Shown piece by piece: positions 29,743 to 38,390 of a DNA stretch of 64,000 nt. The DNA comes from Mycobacterium sp. DL99 (GTDB lineage: Bacteria > Actinomycetota > Actinomycetes > Mycobacteriales > Mycobacteriaceae): NCBI RefSeq assembly GCF_004762045.1, contig NZ_SJOM01000007.1, positions 2,249,634 to 2,313,633 of the forward strand, given 5' to 3'. The number at the start of each line of letters is the position of its first letter. Position 1 is the stretch's first letter. A program made the position numbers and the translations under genes. The notes beneath the pieces were generated by a model that saw only the letters and a program-made list of their open reading frames with translations, did not search any database and had not been told where the DNA came from.

Positions 29743-30432
29743 ATGCGAATTCCCCCTGTGACAGCGCTGCTGGCAGCCGGTGCGCTGCTCGGCTGGCTCG
29801 GCATATCGGTGGCAGCTGCGCAGTCGGCCTGCGCCGACCTCGGCGGAACCGTCGACGGCGACGAGATATGTCAGGTGCACACCGCGAATGCCACCTACAC
29901 ACTGGATTACACGTTCCCGCTCGGGTACCCCGATCAGCAGGCTGTTGCCGGTTACCTGATCCAGACCCGCGACGGCTTCGTCAACGTGTCGGGAATGCCC
30001 GGCTCACGCGATCAGCCCTACGTCCTGGACGCCAAGGGCACCGCCTACAGCTCCGGGACGCCTGCCCGCACCCAGAGCCTGGTGTTCGAGGTGTATCAGA
30101 ACGTCGGTGGCGCCCACCCGCAGACTTGGTACAAGACGTTCAACTACAACGTGGCCACGCGGGCACCGATCACCTTCGACACCCTGTTCAAGCCGGGCTC
30201 CAAGCCGTTGGACGTGATCTTCCCGATCGTCCACCGCGAATTGCAGAAACAGTCCGGCGTCGAACTGGCGATCCCGTCGACCGTCGGACTGGACCCGGTG
30301 CACTACCAGAACTTCGCGATCACCGACGACTCGGTGATCTTCTACTTCGGGCAGGGCGAACTGCTGCCGGAGGCCGCCGGAGCCAGCCAGGCCAACGTCC
30401 CGCGGTCAGCCGTGGCGGCACTCCTGGCCTGA
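29743..30432 (+). CDS. Secreted MPT64/TB22.2-like protein (Rv3036c-like)
   Basis: A 229-residue exported protein with a signal peptide ending around AAAQ-S (27). The mature part has an N-terminal CADLGGTVDGDEICQV loop and a C-terminal DUF3298/RsiV-like half containing PITFDTLFKPGSKPLDVIFPIVHREL and ITDDSVIFYFGQGEL. This is the domain order of the MPT64 family. The orthologue has been described as a cell-wall-associated esterase; catalytic residues are not evident to me. ATG is preceded by GAGGA. Confidence 0.87.
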   Translation: MRIPPVTALLAAGALLGWLGISVAAAQSACADLGGTVDGDEICQVHTANATYTLDYTFPLGYPDQQAVAGYLIQTRDGFVNVSGMPGSRDQPYVLDAKGTAYSSGTPARTQSLVFEVYQNVGGAHPQTWYKTFNYNVATRAPITFDTLFKPGSKPLDVIFPIVHRELQKQSGVELAIPSTVGLDPVHYQNFAITDDSVIFYFGQGELLPEAAGASQANVPRSAVAALLA

Positions 30433-30465
30433 CGCGCGAGATCGCGCCTGACGCGTGATCAGGCC
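30426..30465. terminator. Bidirectional hairpin between convergent genes
   Basis: GGCCTGA (30426-30432) and TCAGGCC (30459-30465) are perfect inverted repeats, and both contain a stop codon of one of the two convergent genes. A second CGCG pairing can extend the stem past a 3-nt bulge. No T-tract follows, so termination efficiency is uncertain. Confidence 0.45.
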
Positions 30466-31742
30466 GGCGCGAACCCGTACACCTGGCCGTCACTGGTCGC
30501 GGTGACGATCCGATGGTCGTTCCCGATCGATACCCCGACGGGCCAGCCGGTGGCCTCCGGAACGGGATAGGCATTGAGGGTGTGCCCGTCGGAGGTGTCG
30601 AACACCAACAGGGTCTGGCCGTGTCCGCCCTCGCGGGCAACCGTGTAGCCGACACCGTCCGCGCGACTCGATGTGGTCAGCGGGACCACATCGTCCCGGG
30701 TCCAGGCCACCTCGCCGTGGTCTCCGGCATCGCGCACCGCGGTCAGCTTGGCCTCCGGTCCGCCCCCGGCCACGATCAGCCCTTCCGGCGACACGGATGG
30801 CGGGGTCTGGGCCAGATAGTTCAGTGGCACCGACCATTTCGGCGAGCCGTCGGCAGAGTTGAGTGCCCACAGCTTCTGGTCACGGCCGTTGACGTACACC
30901 GTCGAACCGTCGGCGGACAGTACCGGGCTGGCCAGCGGTCCGCGGCCCACGGCGTTGCTGGTCCATTCCTGGGTCAGAAGAGTGGCCTGGCCGGGGTGGT
31001 AGCGCAGCCCCATCAGCACGGGCGCCTCGGCCCCGGGCTGCCACACACTGAGCACCACGAGGCCGGCCTGATGGGAGAAGGCCGGTGCGGCCGCCACCGG
31101 GCACCGCGACCGGGCCGGCTGGCAGTCGCCCAGACCACGCTGCGAATCGGTCGGGTCCACACCGGAAACCAGATCCAGCGGTGTTCCCTCGACCGTGCCG
31201 CGGTGCCCGTCGAACACCAGCACCTGGCCCAGATGGGTGACCACCAGCAGTTGGCCGTCATCGAGGAGCCGGGGCGTGGTCGGCATGCCGATCACCGGTT
31301 GACGCCAGCGGATCCACTGTGTCGGCGGGAAGGACAGGATGGTGCCGGGCTGCCCGACATAGACGTTGTCGAAGCCGTCGAACAGGGGACTGGACCAGCC
31401 ACCGCCCAGCACCAATCGCGTGCACCAGCGCTGGCGGGCGTTGTTGTCGGCCTCCCACACCATCAACGAACAGCCCCCGGCGGTCTGCGCGTTGACCGCC
31501 AGGCGATTATCCGTGCTCAGTGCCACCTGGGCACCCAGCTCACCCTTGACCGACCGGCTCCACTCCAGGCGGAGCGCCTCGGGGCCGCGGGATCGGATGT
31601 AGCTGCTGTTGGCGGCGTCTCCGTACTGCGCTGACCAGCCCTGTGCGGCGTGCGCTTCCACCCAGGAATCGGTGTTCTCGCAACCGGCGAGCAGGCCTGT
31701 GAACAGCACCGCGACCGCCAGTGCAAGGTATCGCCGGAACAC
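30459..31742 (-). CDS. PQQ-type beta-propeller lipoprotein (Rv3035-like)
   Basis: A 427-residue lipoprotein with lipobox LLAGC (lipidation at C21). The body is a series of WD/PQQ-like blades, for example YVNGRDQKLWALNSADGSPKW and LLVFDTSDGHTLNAYPVP, ending DGQVYGF. Such propellers act as scaffolds or binding proteins at the outer membrane face; BamB is an analogue. GTG 31742 is preferred because AAAGGA precedes it and the signal peptide starts there. It is in the MGLP neighbourhood, but its role is unknown. Confidence 0.87.
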   Translation of the reverse strand: MFRRYLALAVAVLFTGLLAGCENTDSWVEAHAAQGWSAQYGDAANSSYIRSRGPEALRLEWSRSVKGELGAQVALSTDNRLAVNAQTAGGCSLMVWEADNNARQRWCTRLVLGGGWSSPLFDGFDNVYVGQPGTILSFPPTQWIRWRQPVIGMPTTPRLLDDGQLLVVTHLGQVLVFDGHRGTVEGTPLDLVSGVDPTDSQRGLGDCQPARSRCPVAAAPAFSHQAGLVVLSVWQPGAEAPVLMGLRYHPGQATLLTQEWTSNAVGRGPLASPVLSADGSTVYVNGRDQKLWALNSADGSPKWSVPLNYLAQTPPSVSPEGLIVAGGGPEAKLTAVRDAGDHGEVAWTRDDVVPLTTSSRADGVGYTVAREGGHGQTLLVFDTSDGHTLNAYPVPEATGWPVGVSIGNDHRIVTATSDGQVYGFAPA

Positions 31743-31845
31743 GATGTCCTTTCGTCGCCGAACACGCATGGGGCAGGTATGAGTGGCCCAGGTGAGGGTA
31801 CCCGGCCGCGCGGCAGGACCTGGTAACGCGCCTGTTGGCCTCGCG

Positions 31846-31851
31846 TAGGCT
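31846..31851 (+). promoter_or_regulatory. -10 box for leaderless acyltransferase gene
   Basis: TAGGCT lies 8 nt before ATG 31860, matching the leaderless pattern. Confidence 0.45.
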
Positions 31852-31859
31852 GTCCGGCC

Positions 31860-32603
31860 ATGACGACGATGTGGGGCGCCCCGATTCACAAACGCTGGCG
31901 GGGCTCCCGGCTACGTGATCCGCGCCAGGCCGACTTCCTGACCAAGGCGTCGCTGAAATGGGTGATCGACAACCGTGCCTACACCCCGTGGTACCTGGTG
32001 CGGTACTGGCGGCTGTTGAAGTTCAAGCTGGCCAACCCGCACATCATCACTCGCGGCATGGTCTTCCTCGGCAAGGGTGTGGAGATCCAGTGCACGCCGG
32101 AGCTGGCGCAGATGGAGATCGGTCGCTGGGTTCACATCGGCGACAAGAACACCATCCGCTGCCACGAGGGCTCGCTGCGTATCGGCGACAAGGTGGTGCT
32201 GGGCCGCGACAACGTCATCAACACCTACCTCGACATCGAGCTCGGCGACTCCGCGCTGATGGCCGACTGGTGCTACGTGTGCGACTTCGACCACAAGATG
32301 GACAACATCGACATGCCCATCAAGGACCAGGGGATCATCAAGGGCCCGGTGCGCATCGGCCCGGACACCTGGATCGCCGCCAAGGTCACCATCCTGCGCA
32401 ACACCTCGATCGGCCGCGGCTGCGTGTTGGGCGCCCACGCTGTGGTCAAGGGTGAGATCCCCGATTTCTCGATTGCCGTCGGGGCGCCGGCCAGGGTGGT
32501 CAAGAACCGCAAGCTGGACTGGGAGACGTCGGCCGCCGAGCGCGCCGAGCTCGCCGCGGCACTGGCCGACATCGAGCGCAAGAAGGCGGCCAACAGCAAC
32601 TGA
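31860..32603 (+). CDS. Left-handed beta-helix acyltransferase (Rv3034c-like, MGLP cluster)
   Basis: A 247-residue hexapeptide-repeat transferase (WbbJ/maltose O-acetyltransferase type). Repeats such as VEIQCTPELAQMEIGRWVHIGDKNTIRC and VRIGPDTWIAAKVTILRNTSIGRGCVLGAHAVVKG build the helix, and SIAVGAPARVVK ends it. The conserved His in CDFDHKMDN is a catalytic candidate. Its place beside the glucosyltransferase and methyltransferase genes suggests it acylates methylglucose lipopolysaccharide, as proposed for the orthologue; acetyl versus longer acyl donors cannot be told. Confidence 0.88.
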   Translation: MTTMWGAPIHKRWRGSRLRDPRQADFLTKASLKWVIDNRAYTPWYLVRYWRLLKFKLANPHIITRGMVFLGKGVEIQCTPELAQMEIGRWVHIGDKNTIRCHEGSLRIGDKVVLGRDNVINTYLDIELGDSALMADWCYVCDFDHKMDNIDMPIKDQGIIKGPVRIGPDTWIAAKVTILRNTSIGRGCVLGAHAVVKGEIPDFSIAVGAPARVVKNRKLDWETSAAERAELAAALADIERKKAANSN

Positions 32604-32612
32604 CCGGGCCGC

Positions 32613-33218
32613 TCAGGCCCCGTTGCATACTCCGGAATCGCGGATCACGTTCCCGTAGACATTCGCGGTGGCGATGTTGGCGTTGATCACCCCGGCCGGC
32701 TGCTGTTTCTGGATCTTGTCGCTGATCTGGGTCAGCTGATACCACAGGTGATAGATCGAATCACCGTTGTACAGCGGTGAATACTGGCTCTGGTCGGGGT
32801 AATTGGTGATGTACAGGGTGTGAGCTCGGGGATCGAGGAACGCCGCCGACTGATCGACGTTGGCTTTCACGGCGTTGCCCGCGGCCTGCACGCCGGGTGC
32901 GGTCCAATAGTCGTGCTGCCCGCCCAGGAAATTCTGGAAACCCACGATCTGACTCATCAACGTGCCGTATTGGGCGTTGAACCACTGGCAGGACTCGCGC
33001 TGGGCGTCGATCTGCCCGGGAGTGACGCGCACCTGCCACAGGTTGTAGGGGAACACCGTGTAGTTCGGTGACCAGTCCGAGGGTTGGGGCACGAACGCCG
33101 GCAGTGAGGGCGCGGTGCCGTTGGGCTCGGCGGTCGCCGGTGCGGCCAGGCCGAGTGTGAGCGTTGCGCCGACGAAAGCAGCGCAGACCGTACGTAGATG
33201 TCGGGGGATCTGGACCAC
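32613..33218 (-). CDS. Secreted hypothetical protein (Rv3033-like)
   Basis: A 201-residue exported protein with a signal peptide ending near ATA-E. The mature part has two cysteines (ESCQWFNAQYG and DSGVCNGA) and conserved aromatic stretches (FPYNLWQVRVTPGQ, HTLYITNYPDQSQYSPLYNGDSIYHLWYQL). It looks like the DUF5078 mycobacterial family of unknown function. GTG 33218 gives the best signal peptide; a longer frame exists upstream. It is convergent with the acyltransferase, 9 nt apart. Confidence 0.75.
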   Translation of the reverse strand: MVQIPRHLRTVCAAFVGATLTLGLAAPATAEPNGTAPSLPAFVPQPSDWSPNYTVFPYNLWQVRVTPGQIDAQRESCQWFNAQYGTLMSQIVGFQNFLGGQHDYWTAPGVQAAGNAVKANVDQSAAFLDPRAHTLYITNYPDQSQYSPLYNGDSIYHLWYQLTQISDKIQKQQPAGVINANIATANVYGNVIRDSGVCNGA

Positions 33219-33280
33219 GCCTCGATTGTGCTTGGTCAGTGCGGCGCCGACAGCGGATCGACGATTCTCGAACGCGCGCG

Positions 33281-33624
33281 TCAACCCGCCCAGTCGATGC
33301 CGAAGCGGGCGCTCAGGGCGGCGATGGCCAGACCCTGCGCCAGCATCATCGCCGCACCCAGTCCCTGAACCGCCCGTGCCACCAACCCGATCCGCAGCAT
33401 CCGGCGCCGGCTGAACCGGTCACCGAGCGATCCTGCGGTCAGCAGAAACGCCGCGAACGTGACGTTGTAGGCGTCGATGGTCCATTGCGCACCGGTCACC
33501 CCGCCGCCGGGTCACTGCCGATCGCGGGGAGCGCCAGGTTGACGGCGTTCGCGTCGACCAGGCCGACGAACAGCCCGAGGTAGGCGGCGATCAGCGTGAG
33601 GATGGGCGAGCGTTGTGGTGCCAT
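33281..33624 (-). pseudogene. Decayed MFS drug-efflux transporter
   Basis: From ATG 33624 a frame reads MAPQRSPILTLIAAYLGLFV.. through LALPAIGSDPAAG and hits TGA at 33496-33498. The next frame (from 33499) continues seamlessly as GAQWTIDAYNVTFAAFLLTAGSLGDRFSRRRMLRIGL, the TM1-TM2 loop of 14-TM MFS efflux proteins, so one frameshift separates them. After RIGLV the sequence jumps to ARAVQGLGAA, losing about 30 residues, and stops after IDWAG where a functional protein would need about 350 more. The gene is clearly non-functional. Confidence 0.85.
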
Positions 33625-33664
33625 AACCGCACGCTAGGTGCGGAATGGTTCGACGCCGGTCGAA

Positions 33665-34906
33665 TCAGCGGTCGGGCAGGGCGTGCTCGACGATCGGCCG
33701 GCGCGGATGTGGCTCCCGCTCGGCACGTTTGGCGGCCAGATAGACCTGGCTGGTCTCGGCGGCCACGGTGTGCCAGTCGAAGTCGGCGCTGAGCCGCTCG
33801 CGCGCGGCGATCGCCCGCCGCTGCGCGGCCTCGGGATCGTCGAGCACAGCGCGGACCGCCGCGGCCAGCCCGACCACATCCCGTGGTGCAAAGGACATTC
33901 CGGTCTGGCCGTCGATCACCGCTTCGCCCAGGCCGCCGACGTTCGAGGTCACCAGCGGGGTTCCGGTGGCCGCGGCTTCCAGTGCCACGATGCCGAACGG
34001 CTCGTAGTGGCTGGGCAGCACCGCGGCGTCGGCGGCCTGCAGGGCCTGCAGCAGTTCCTCGTGCCCGAGCCGTCCGACGAACCGGGTCGCCTTGAGCACC
34101 TTGTGCTTCCGGGCCTGCTCGACAAGCCACTGCTGCTGGGTTCCATCGCCGGCGATGGTCAGGGTGGTGCCGGGATGTGCGCGCCGGATACGGGGCAGGG
34201 CCGCGATCGCGTCGTGCACACCCTTCTCGTATTCCAGACGACCGAGATAGAGCAACTCGGGTGGACCCTGCCGGGGACGTCGCGGCGCGAACGGCCAGAG
34301 ATCGGCATCGATCCCATTCCGGATCACCCTGATCTCGGACAGCTCGGGTCCGAACAGCTCGGTGATCTCATCGCTCATCGAGGCCGAACACGTGATCAGC
34401 GAATCGGATTCGCGCACCAGCCAGGATTCCACGGCATGCACCTGGCGGCTGATCGGGCCGGAAACCCAGCCGGAGTGCCGACCCGCCTCGGTGGCGTGGA
34501 TGGTGGAAACCAGTGGCACATCGAAGAATTCGGCCAGGGCGATGGCGGGATGGGCCACCAGCCAGTCGTGGGCGTGAACGAGGTCGGGCACCCAGCGGTC
34601 GCCCGAATTGTCTTTGACGGCAAGGCCGGTGCGCACCATGGCGTGGCCCATGGCCAGGGTCCAGGCCATCATGTCCGTGCCGAACACGAACTCATGCGGA
34701 TCCTGGGCGGCGGCCACCACCCGTACTCCCTCGCTGACCTCGTCGGTGGACGGGTGCGTGCTGGGATCGGTGTCGGTGGGCCTGCGGCTGAGCACCACGA
34801 TCTCGTGTCCGGCTTCGGCCAGCGCGGTGGCCAGGTGGTGCACGTGTCGGCCCAGACCGCCGACGACTACGGGCGGGTACTCCCATGACACCATCAGGAT
34901 CTTCAT
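33665..34906 (-). CDS. GT4 alpha-1,4-glucosyltransferase (Rv3032-like)
   Basis: A 413-residue GT-B glycosyltransferase of family GT4. The N-terminal Rossmann lobe starts MKILMVSWEYPPVVVGGLGRH with the glycine loop for donor binding; the C-lobe has LYLGRLEYEKG and the EPFGIVALE retaining-GT motif (E..E spaced by 7). The orthologue Rv3032 is implicated in elongating methylglucose lipopolysaccharide and glycogen from nucleotide glucose. It is in one transcription unit with the GH57 and methyltransferase genes (85-nt and overlapping junctions). Confidence 0.92.
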   Translation of the reverse strand: MKILMVSWEYPPVVVGGLGRHVHHLATALAEAGHEIVVLSRRPTDTDPSTHPSTDEVSEGVRVVAAAQDPHEFVFGTDMMAWTLAMGHAMVRTGLAVKDNSGDRWVPDLVHAHDWLVAHPAIALAEFFDVPLVSTIHATEAGRHSGWVSGPISRQVHAVESWLVRESDSLITCSASMSDEITELFGPELSEIRVIRNGIDADLWPFAPRRPRQGPPELLYLGRLEYEKGVHDAIAALPRIRRAHPGTTLTIAGDGTQQQWLVEQARKHKVLKATRFVGRLGHEELLQALQAADAAVLPSHYEPFGIVALEAAATGTPLVTSNVGGLGEAVIDGQTGMSFAPRDVVGLAAAVRAVLDDPEAAQRRAIAARERLSADFDWHTVAAETSQVYLAAKRAEREPHPRRPIVEHALPDR

Positions 34907-34991
34907 GACTGCGTGCCTTCGTGCCGGTGTGCGGAAAGTGCTGAGGGTTGGTGGCGTGTCGGGCGGCAGACACGCAAGCTCGCGTTGATGG

Positions 34992-36578
34992 TCATTTTGG
35001 CAGACGCCGGGCGTCGAGGGCACCGAACAGTCCGTCCGCCTTGTTCCATCCGTCGGCGAGGCGCTCGGCGTGGTCGCGACGGCCAGAGGCCAGTGCATCG
35101 GAGATCTCGCGCGTCGCGTGGGCGTGCAGATGGGCGCGGTAGCGCGCGTAATCGGCGGCCGAATCCTTGCTCACCATGAACGGCCAGTCGCTGGACACGG
35201 TCAGCAACGTCTCCCGCAGGATCTGATCGGCCACCCGGTCGCGCGGGGTCGGTGCACCGACCGCGGCATGCTGGGTGAGCGCCTTGTCCACAGTGCTCAG
35301 CGCACCGTCGACCACTTCGCTGTTCAGCCGCACCAGATCGGTGACCTTCTCGCCGTTCCAGACCTGCCAGTTCTTGCCCGAACCCCATGAACTGGGCGGC
35401 AATTCGACCGGGTCGCCGACGAATCCACCGGCCTTGGCATCCGCCAGCGTGCCCACCTGCACGCCGGCTGCCGGCAGTGCCCGCAGTACCCGGCCCAGCC
35501 ACTCGGGGCCCTCGTACCACCAGTGCCCGAACAGTTCGGTGTCGAACGCGGCCACCACATGTGCCGGGCGGCCGATCCGCTCGCTCTCGCTGACCAGCCG
35601 GCGGCGGACCACTTCGACGAAGTCGGCGACGTGCTCGTCGATCGCACGGTCGGCGCGCTGCGGATCGTAGGGAGCCTTCTCCTCGGACGGGACGTTGCGG
35701 CCGGTGACCCGGGCCGGCTTGAGGCCCGTGGTGTGGTCGTAGGTGTGGAAATCCCGGTATGCGGCATGACCGGGGTAGCCGGACTTCGGCGACCACACGC
35801 GGTAGCTGACCTGCAGGTCGCGCCCGAAGGCCACCACGTCGGAGTCACCGACCGGGCGGCCGAGGGAGGTGTCGCCGTGTAGCGACGGGCCGTCCACCAT
35901 GAAATGACCGACACCGGCCGCGGCATATCCGGTCTCCATGCCCGGCGCGTACGCGCATTCGGGCGCCCAGATTCCGACCGGGGTGTGCCCGAACCGCTGC
36001 TGCGCATCGGCCAGGCCTTCGCGCAGTGCGAACTCGCGCAGTCGCGGGTTGAGCAGGGGCTGGAACGGGTGCGACAGGGGACCGCCGAGCAGCTCGATGG
36101 TCTCGGCATCGATCAGCTCGCGCAGTAGCCCGCTGGCGCCGTGCCGCCAAAGGGTGGTGAATTGCTCGATGGCCGCGCCGGCCTCGGCGTACTCGCGAAC
36201 CCCGAACTGCTGCAAGGCTTCTTGACCGCGCAGCGTCGTCGCCTCCTGGGCGCGCAGCTGCCAGTTGGCCAGCCAGTGATGCATGCCTGTGAGGCAGTAG
36301 GGGTCATCGAGCTGCGCGGTGACCACCGGCGTCATGCCGAGCGTGATCAGATGGCTGCGGTCCTCTGCGGCCAGACCGCGCAGCACCCGCATCAACGGCA
36401 GGTAGGCCGCGGCCCAGGACTGGTAGAGCCACTCCTCGCCGACCGGCCATCGGCCGTGATGGGCCAGCCAGGGCAGATGGGTGTGCAGGACGAGCGTGAA
36501 CAACCCCGGAACCGGATCGCCGGCGACATCGGGCCGGGGTACAGGTTCGGGTTCGGGGTCGGCAGCGGGATGTGTCAC
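34992..36578 (-). CDS. GH57 alpha-glucan branching-type enzyme (Rv3031-like)
   Basis: A 528-residue glycoside hydrolase family 57 protein. The GH57 region 1 is HTHLPW (32-37); the nucleophile is E207 in GIWAPECAY and the acid/base D346 in FDTELFGHWW. A helical C-terminal domain follows, as in branching enzymes of this family. It probably introduces or edits branches in the cytoplasmic alpha-glucan or MGLP backbone made by the GT4 partner. Start overlaps the upstream methyltransferase stop by 4 nt. Confidence 0.92.
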   Translation of the reverse strand: MTHPAADPEPEPVPRPDVAGDPVPGLFTLVLHTHLPWLAHHGRWPVGEEWLYQSWAAAYLPLMRVLRGLAAEDRSHLITLGMTPVVTAQLDDPYCLTGMHHWLANWQLRAQEATTLRGQEALQQFGVREYAEAGAAIEQFTTLWRHGASGLLRELIDAETIELLGGPLSHPFQPLLNPRLREFALREGLADAQQRFGHTPVGIWAPECAYAPGMETGYAAAGVGHFMVDGPSLHGDTSLGRPVGDSDVVAFGRDLQVSYRVWSPKSGYPGHAAYRDFHTYDHTTGLKPARVTGRNVPSEEKAPYDPQRADRAIDEHVADFVEVVRRRLVSESERIGRPAHVVAAFDTELFGHWWYEGPEWLGRVLRALPAAGVQVGTLADAKAGGFVGDPVELPPSSWGSGKNWQVWNGEKVTDLVRLNSEVVDGALSTVDKALTQHAAVGAPTPRDRVADQILRETLLTVSSDWPFMVSKDSAADYARYRAHLHAHATREISDALASGRRDHAERLADGWNKADGLFGALDARRLPK

Positions 36579-37348
36579 GGCCGCACCGCGATCGCGACCA
36601 GGTCCAGGCTGTCGTCAATGTTGCGTTCGTTCGCGGACGTGAGATCGAAGTCATCGATGCTGACGGCGGCCACGTCGGCGAGCAGCTGTTCGGGCCACGG
36701 AGCGTCGGCCACGGCCCGCTGCACCTGTGCCTCGATGATCGAGCCGCCGTGCCGCGCGTCGAGTTCGGCCAGCCCGGCGCCGTGAAACACCCCGAGCATC
36801 GACTCGACGGTGAAACCGGCGTCGTGCAGCAGTTCGGTCAGCTCCGCGGCATTGAGCTCACGGGTGTGGAACGGGTTGAGCGGGGTGTCGCGACCGGGGG
36901 AGAAGGTGATGCGGTTGGGGGTGGAGACCAGGAATACGCCACCTGGCCGCAGCACGCGGAAACACTCGGAGACGAATTGACCCTGATCCCACAGGTGCTC
37001 GATGACCTGGAAATTCACCACGACGTCGACGGACTCGTCCGCGAGGGGCAGCTCGGCCAGGTTGCCGTGCCGGATGTCCACCCGGGGGTAGCGGGCCCGC
37101 ACGTGTGCCACCGTGGCCTCGTCGTAGTCCAGTGCGACGACGCGGCGCGCCACGTCGGCGATCAGGTCGGCGCCGTAGCCTTCACCGCAGCCGGCCTCCA
37201 GGACCTCGCGATCGACGCACCGGCCGGCCAATCGCTGATACACCACCTCATGACGGCGAAACCAGTAATTCTCCTCGGCCAGGCCGGGGATGGTCCGCTC
37301 GCCGGTCAGGGGTAGGGCGTTATCCGGGTCGCCAACGAATGCGCTCAT
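36575..37348 (-). CDS. SAM methyltransferase of the MGLP cluster (Rv3030-like)
   Basis: A 257-residue class-I methyltransferase. The SAM loop EAGCGEGYGADL (51-62) is followed by ALDYDEATV, FQVIEHLWDQ and LRPGGVFLVSTPN, the type-11 pattern. As first gene of the operon with the GH57 and GT4 enzymes, it is a candidate for O-methylation of the glucan in methylglucose lipopolysaccharide, as proposed for Rv3030. A TAGCCT box sits 8 nt before the ATG, suggesting a leaderless transcript. Confidence 0.9.
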   Translation of the reverse strand: MSAFVGDPDNALPLTGERTIPGLAEENYWFRRHEVVYQRLAGRCVDREVLEAGCGEGYGADLIADVARRVVALDYDEATVAHVRARYPRVDIRHGNLAELPLADESVDVVVNFQVIEHLWDQGQFVSECFRVLRPGGVFLVSTPNRITFSPGRDTPLNPFHTRELNAAELTELLHDAGFTVESMLGVFHGAGLAELDARHGGSIIEAQVQRAVADAPWPEQLLADVAAVSIDDFDLTSANERNIDDSLDLVAIAVRP

Positions 37349-37356
37349 TGGAAGGC

Positions 37357-37362
37357 AGGCTA
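37357..37362 (-). promoter_or_regulatory. -10 box of the MGLP operon
   Basis: TAGCCT on the minus strand lies 8 nt before ATG 37348. No ribosome site is present, so a leaderless mRNA is expected. Confidence 0.45.
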
Positions 37363-37478
37363 ACCCAGGCGAAGCGGTGGTGGACTATCCGCGAACGGTT
37401 CCCTTACCTCAGAGGTGTGGTAGGGGAGGCCGGAATACAAACTCCGACCAGCTATGGTGTTCCTGCGAACCATCAAAA

Positions 37479-37494
37479 GTTACCGACCGGTAAC
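37479..37494. promoter_or_regulatory. 16-bp palindrome upstream of etfBA
   Basis: GTTACCGACCGGTAAC has perfect 7-bp arms around a 2-nt centre, 71 nt before the etfB start. Its length and symmetry fit a TetR-type repressor such as those controlling fatty-acid catabolism. No regulator gene is adjacent, so the protein must be encoded elsewhere. Confidence 0.55.
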
Positions 37495-37565
37495 ATGGTG
37501 CTAGTTGCCTAGAACGTGATATGAGCCCGGGCCACCGGTCTCATCGAGGAGGACGAACCAGAGTC

Positions 37566-38357
37566 ATGACGAACATCGTGGTCCTGATCAAACAGGTCCC
37601 AGACACTTGGTCGGAGCGCAAGCTGTCCGACGGCGATTTCACCCTCGACCGCGAGGCTGCCGACGCCGTGCTCGACGAGATCAACGAGCGCGCCGTGGAA
37701 GAGGCGCTGTTGATCAAGGAGCGTGAGGGCGGAGACAGCACGGTCACCGTGCTGACCGCCGGCCCGGAGCGCGCCACCGAGGCGATCCGCAAGGCGCTGT
37801 CCATGGGTGCCGACAAGGCTGTACACCTCAAGGACGACGGCCTGCACGGCTCCGACGTGATCCAGACCGGGTGGGCACTGGCCCGCGCGCTGGGCACCAT
37901 CGAGGGCACCGAGCTGGTCATCGCCGGTAACGAGGCCACCGACGGTGTGGGCGGCGCAGTCCCGGCCGTGATCGCCGAGTACCTGGGCCTGCCGCAGCTC
38001 ACCCACGTGCGCAAGCTGACCGTCGAGGGCGGCAAGGTCACCGCCGAGCGTGAGACCGACGAGGGCGTGTTCAGCCTCGAGGCCTCGCTGCCGGCTGTGG
38101 TCAGCGTCAACGAGAAGATCAACGAGCCCCGCTTCCCCTCCTTCAAGGGCATCATGGCCGCCAAGAAGAAGGAAGTCACCGTGCTCACCCTCGCCGAGAT
38201 CGGCGTGGAAGCCGATGAGGTCGGTGTTGCCAATGCCGGTTCCAAGGTGCTGTCTTCGACCCCGAAGCCGCCGAAGACCGCCGGCGAGAAGGTGACCGAC
38301 GAAGGTGACGGCGGCACGAAGATCGCCGAGTACCTGGTTGCCCAAAAGCTGATCTAG
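37566..38357 (+). CDS. etfB: Electron transfer flavoprotein beta subunit
   Basis: A 263-residue ETF beta subunit (FixA). It starts TNIVVLIKQVPDTWSERKL and has the ETF-beta signature around KEREGGDSTVTVLTAGP and ASLPAVVSVNEKINEPRFPSFKGIMAAKKKEV. With EtfA it carries electrons from acyl-CoA dehydrogenases to the membrane quinone pool. GAGGAGG lies about 14 nt upstream of the ATG. It is 33 nt ahead of etfA, as Rv3029c-Rv3028c. Confidence 0.97.
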   Translation: MTNIVVLIKQVPDTWSERKLSDGDFTLDREAADAVLDEINERAVEEALLIKEREGGDSTVTVLTAGPERATEAIRKALSMGADKAVHLKDDGLHGSDVIQTGWALARALGTIEGTELVIAGNEATDGVGGAVPAVIAEYLGLPQLTHVRKLTVEGGKVTAERETDEGVFSLEASLPAVVSVNEKINEPRFPSFKGIMAAKKKEVTVLTLAEIGVEADEVGVANAGSKVLSSTPKPPKTAGEKVTDEGDGGTKIAEYLVAQKLI

Positions 38358-38390
38358 CCCACCCACTTCCGAAAGACGTAACGAGAACTC

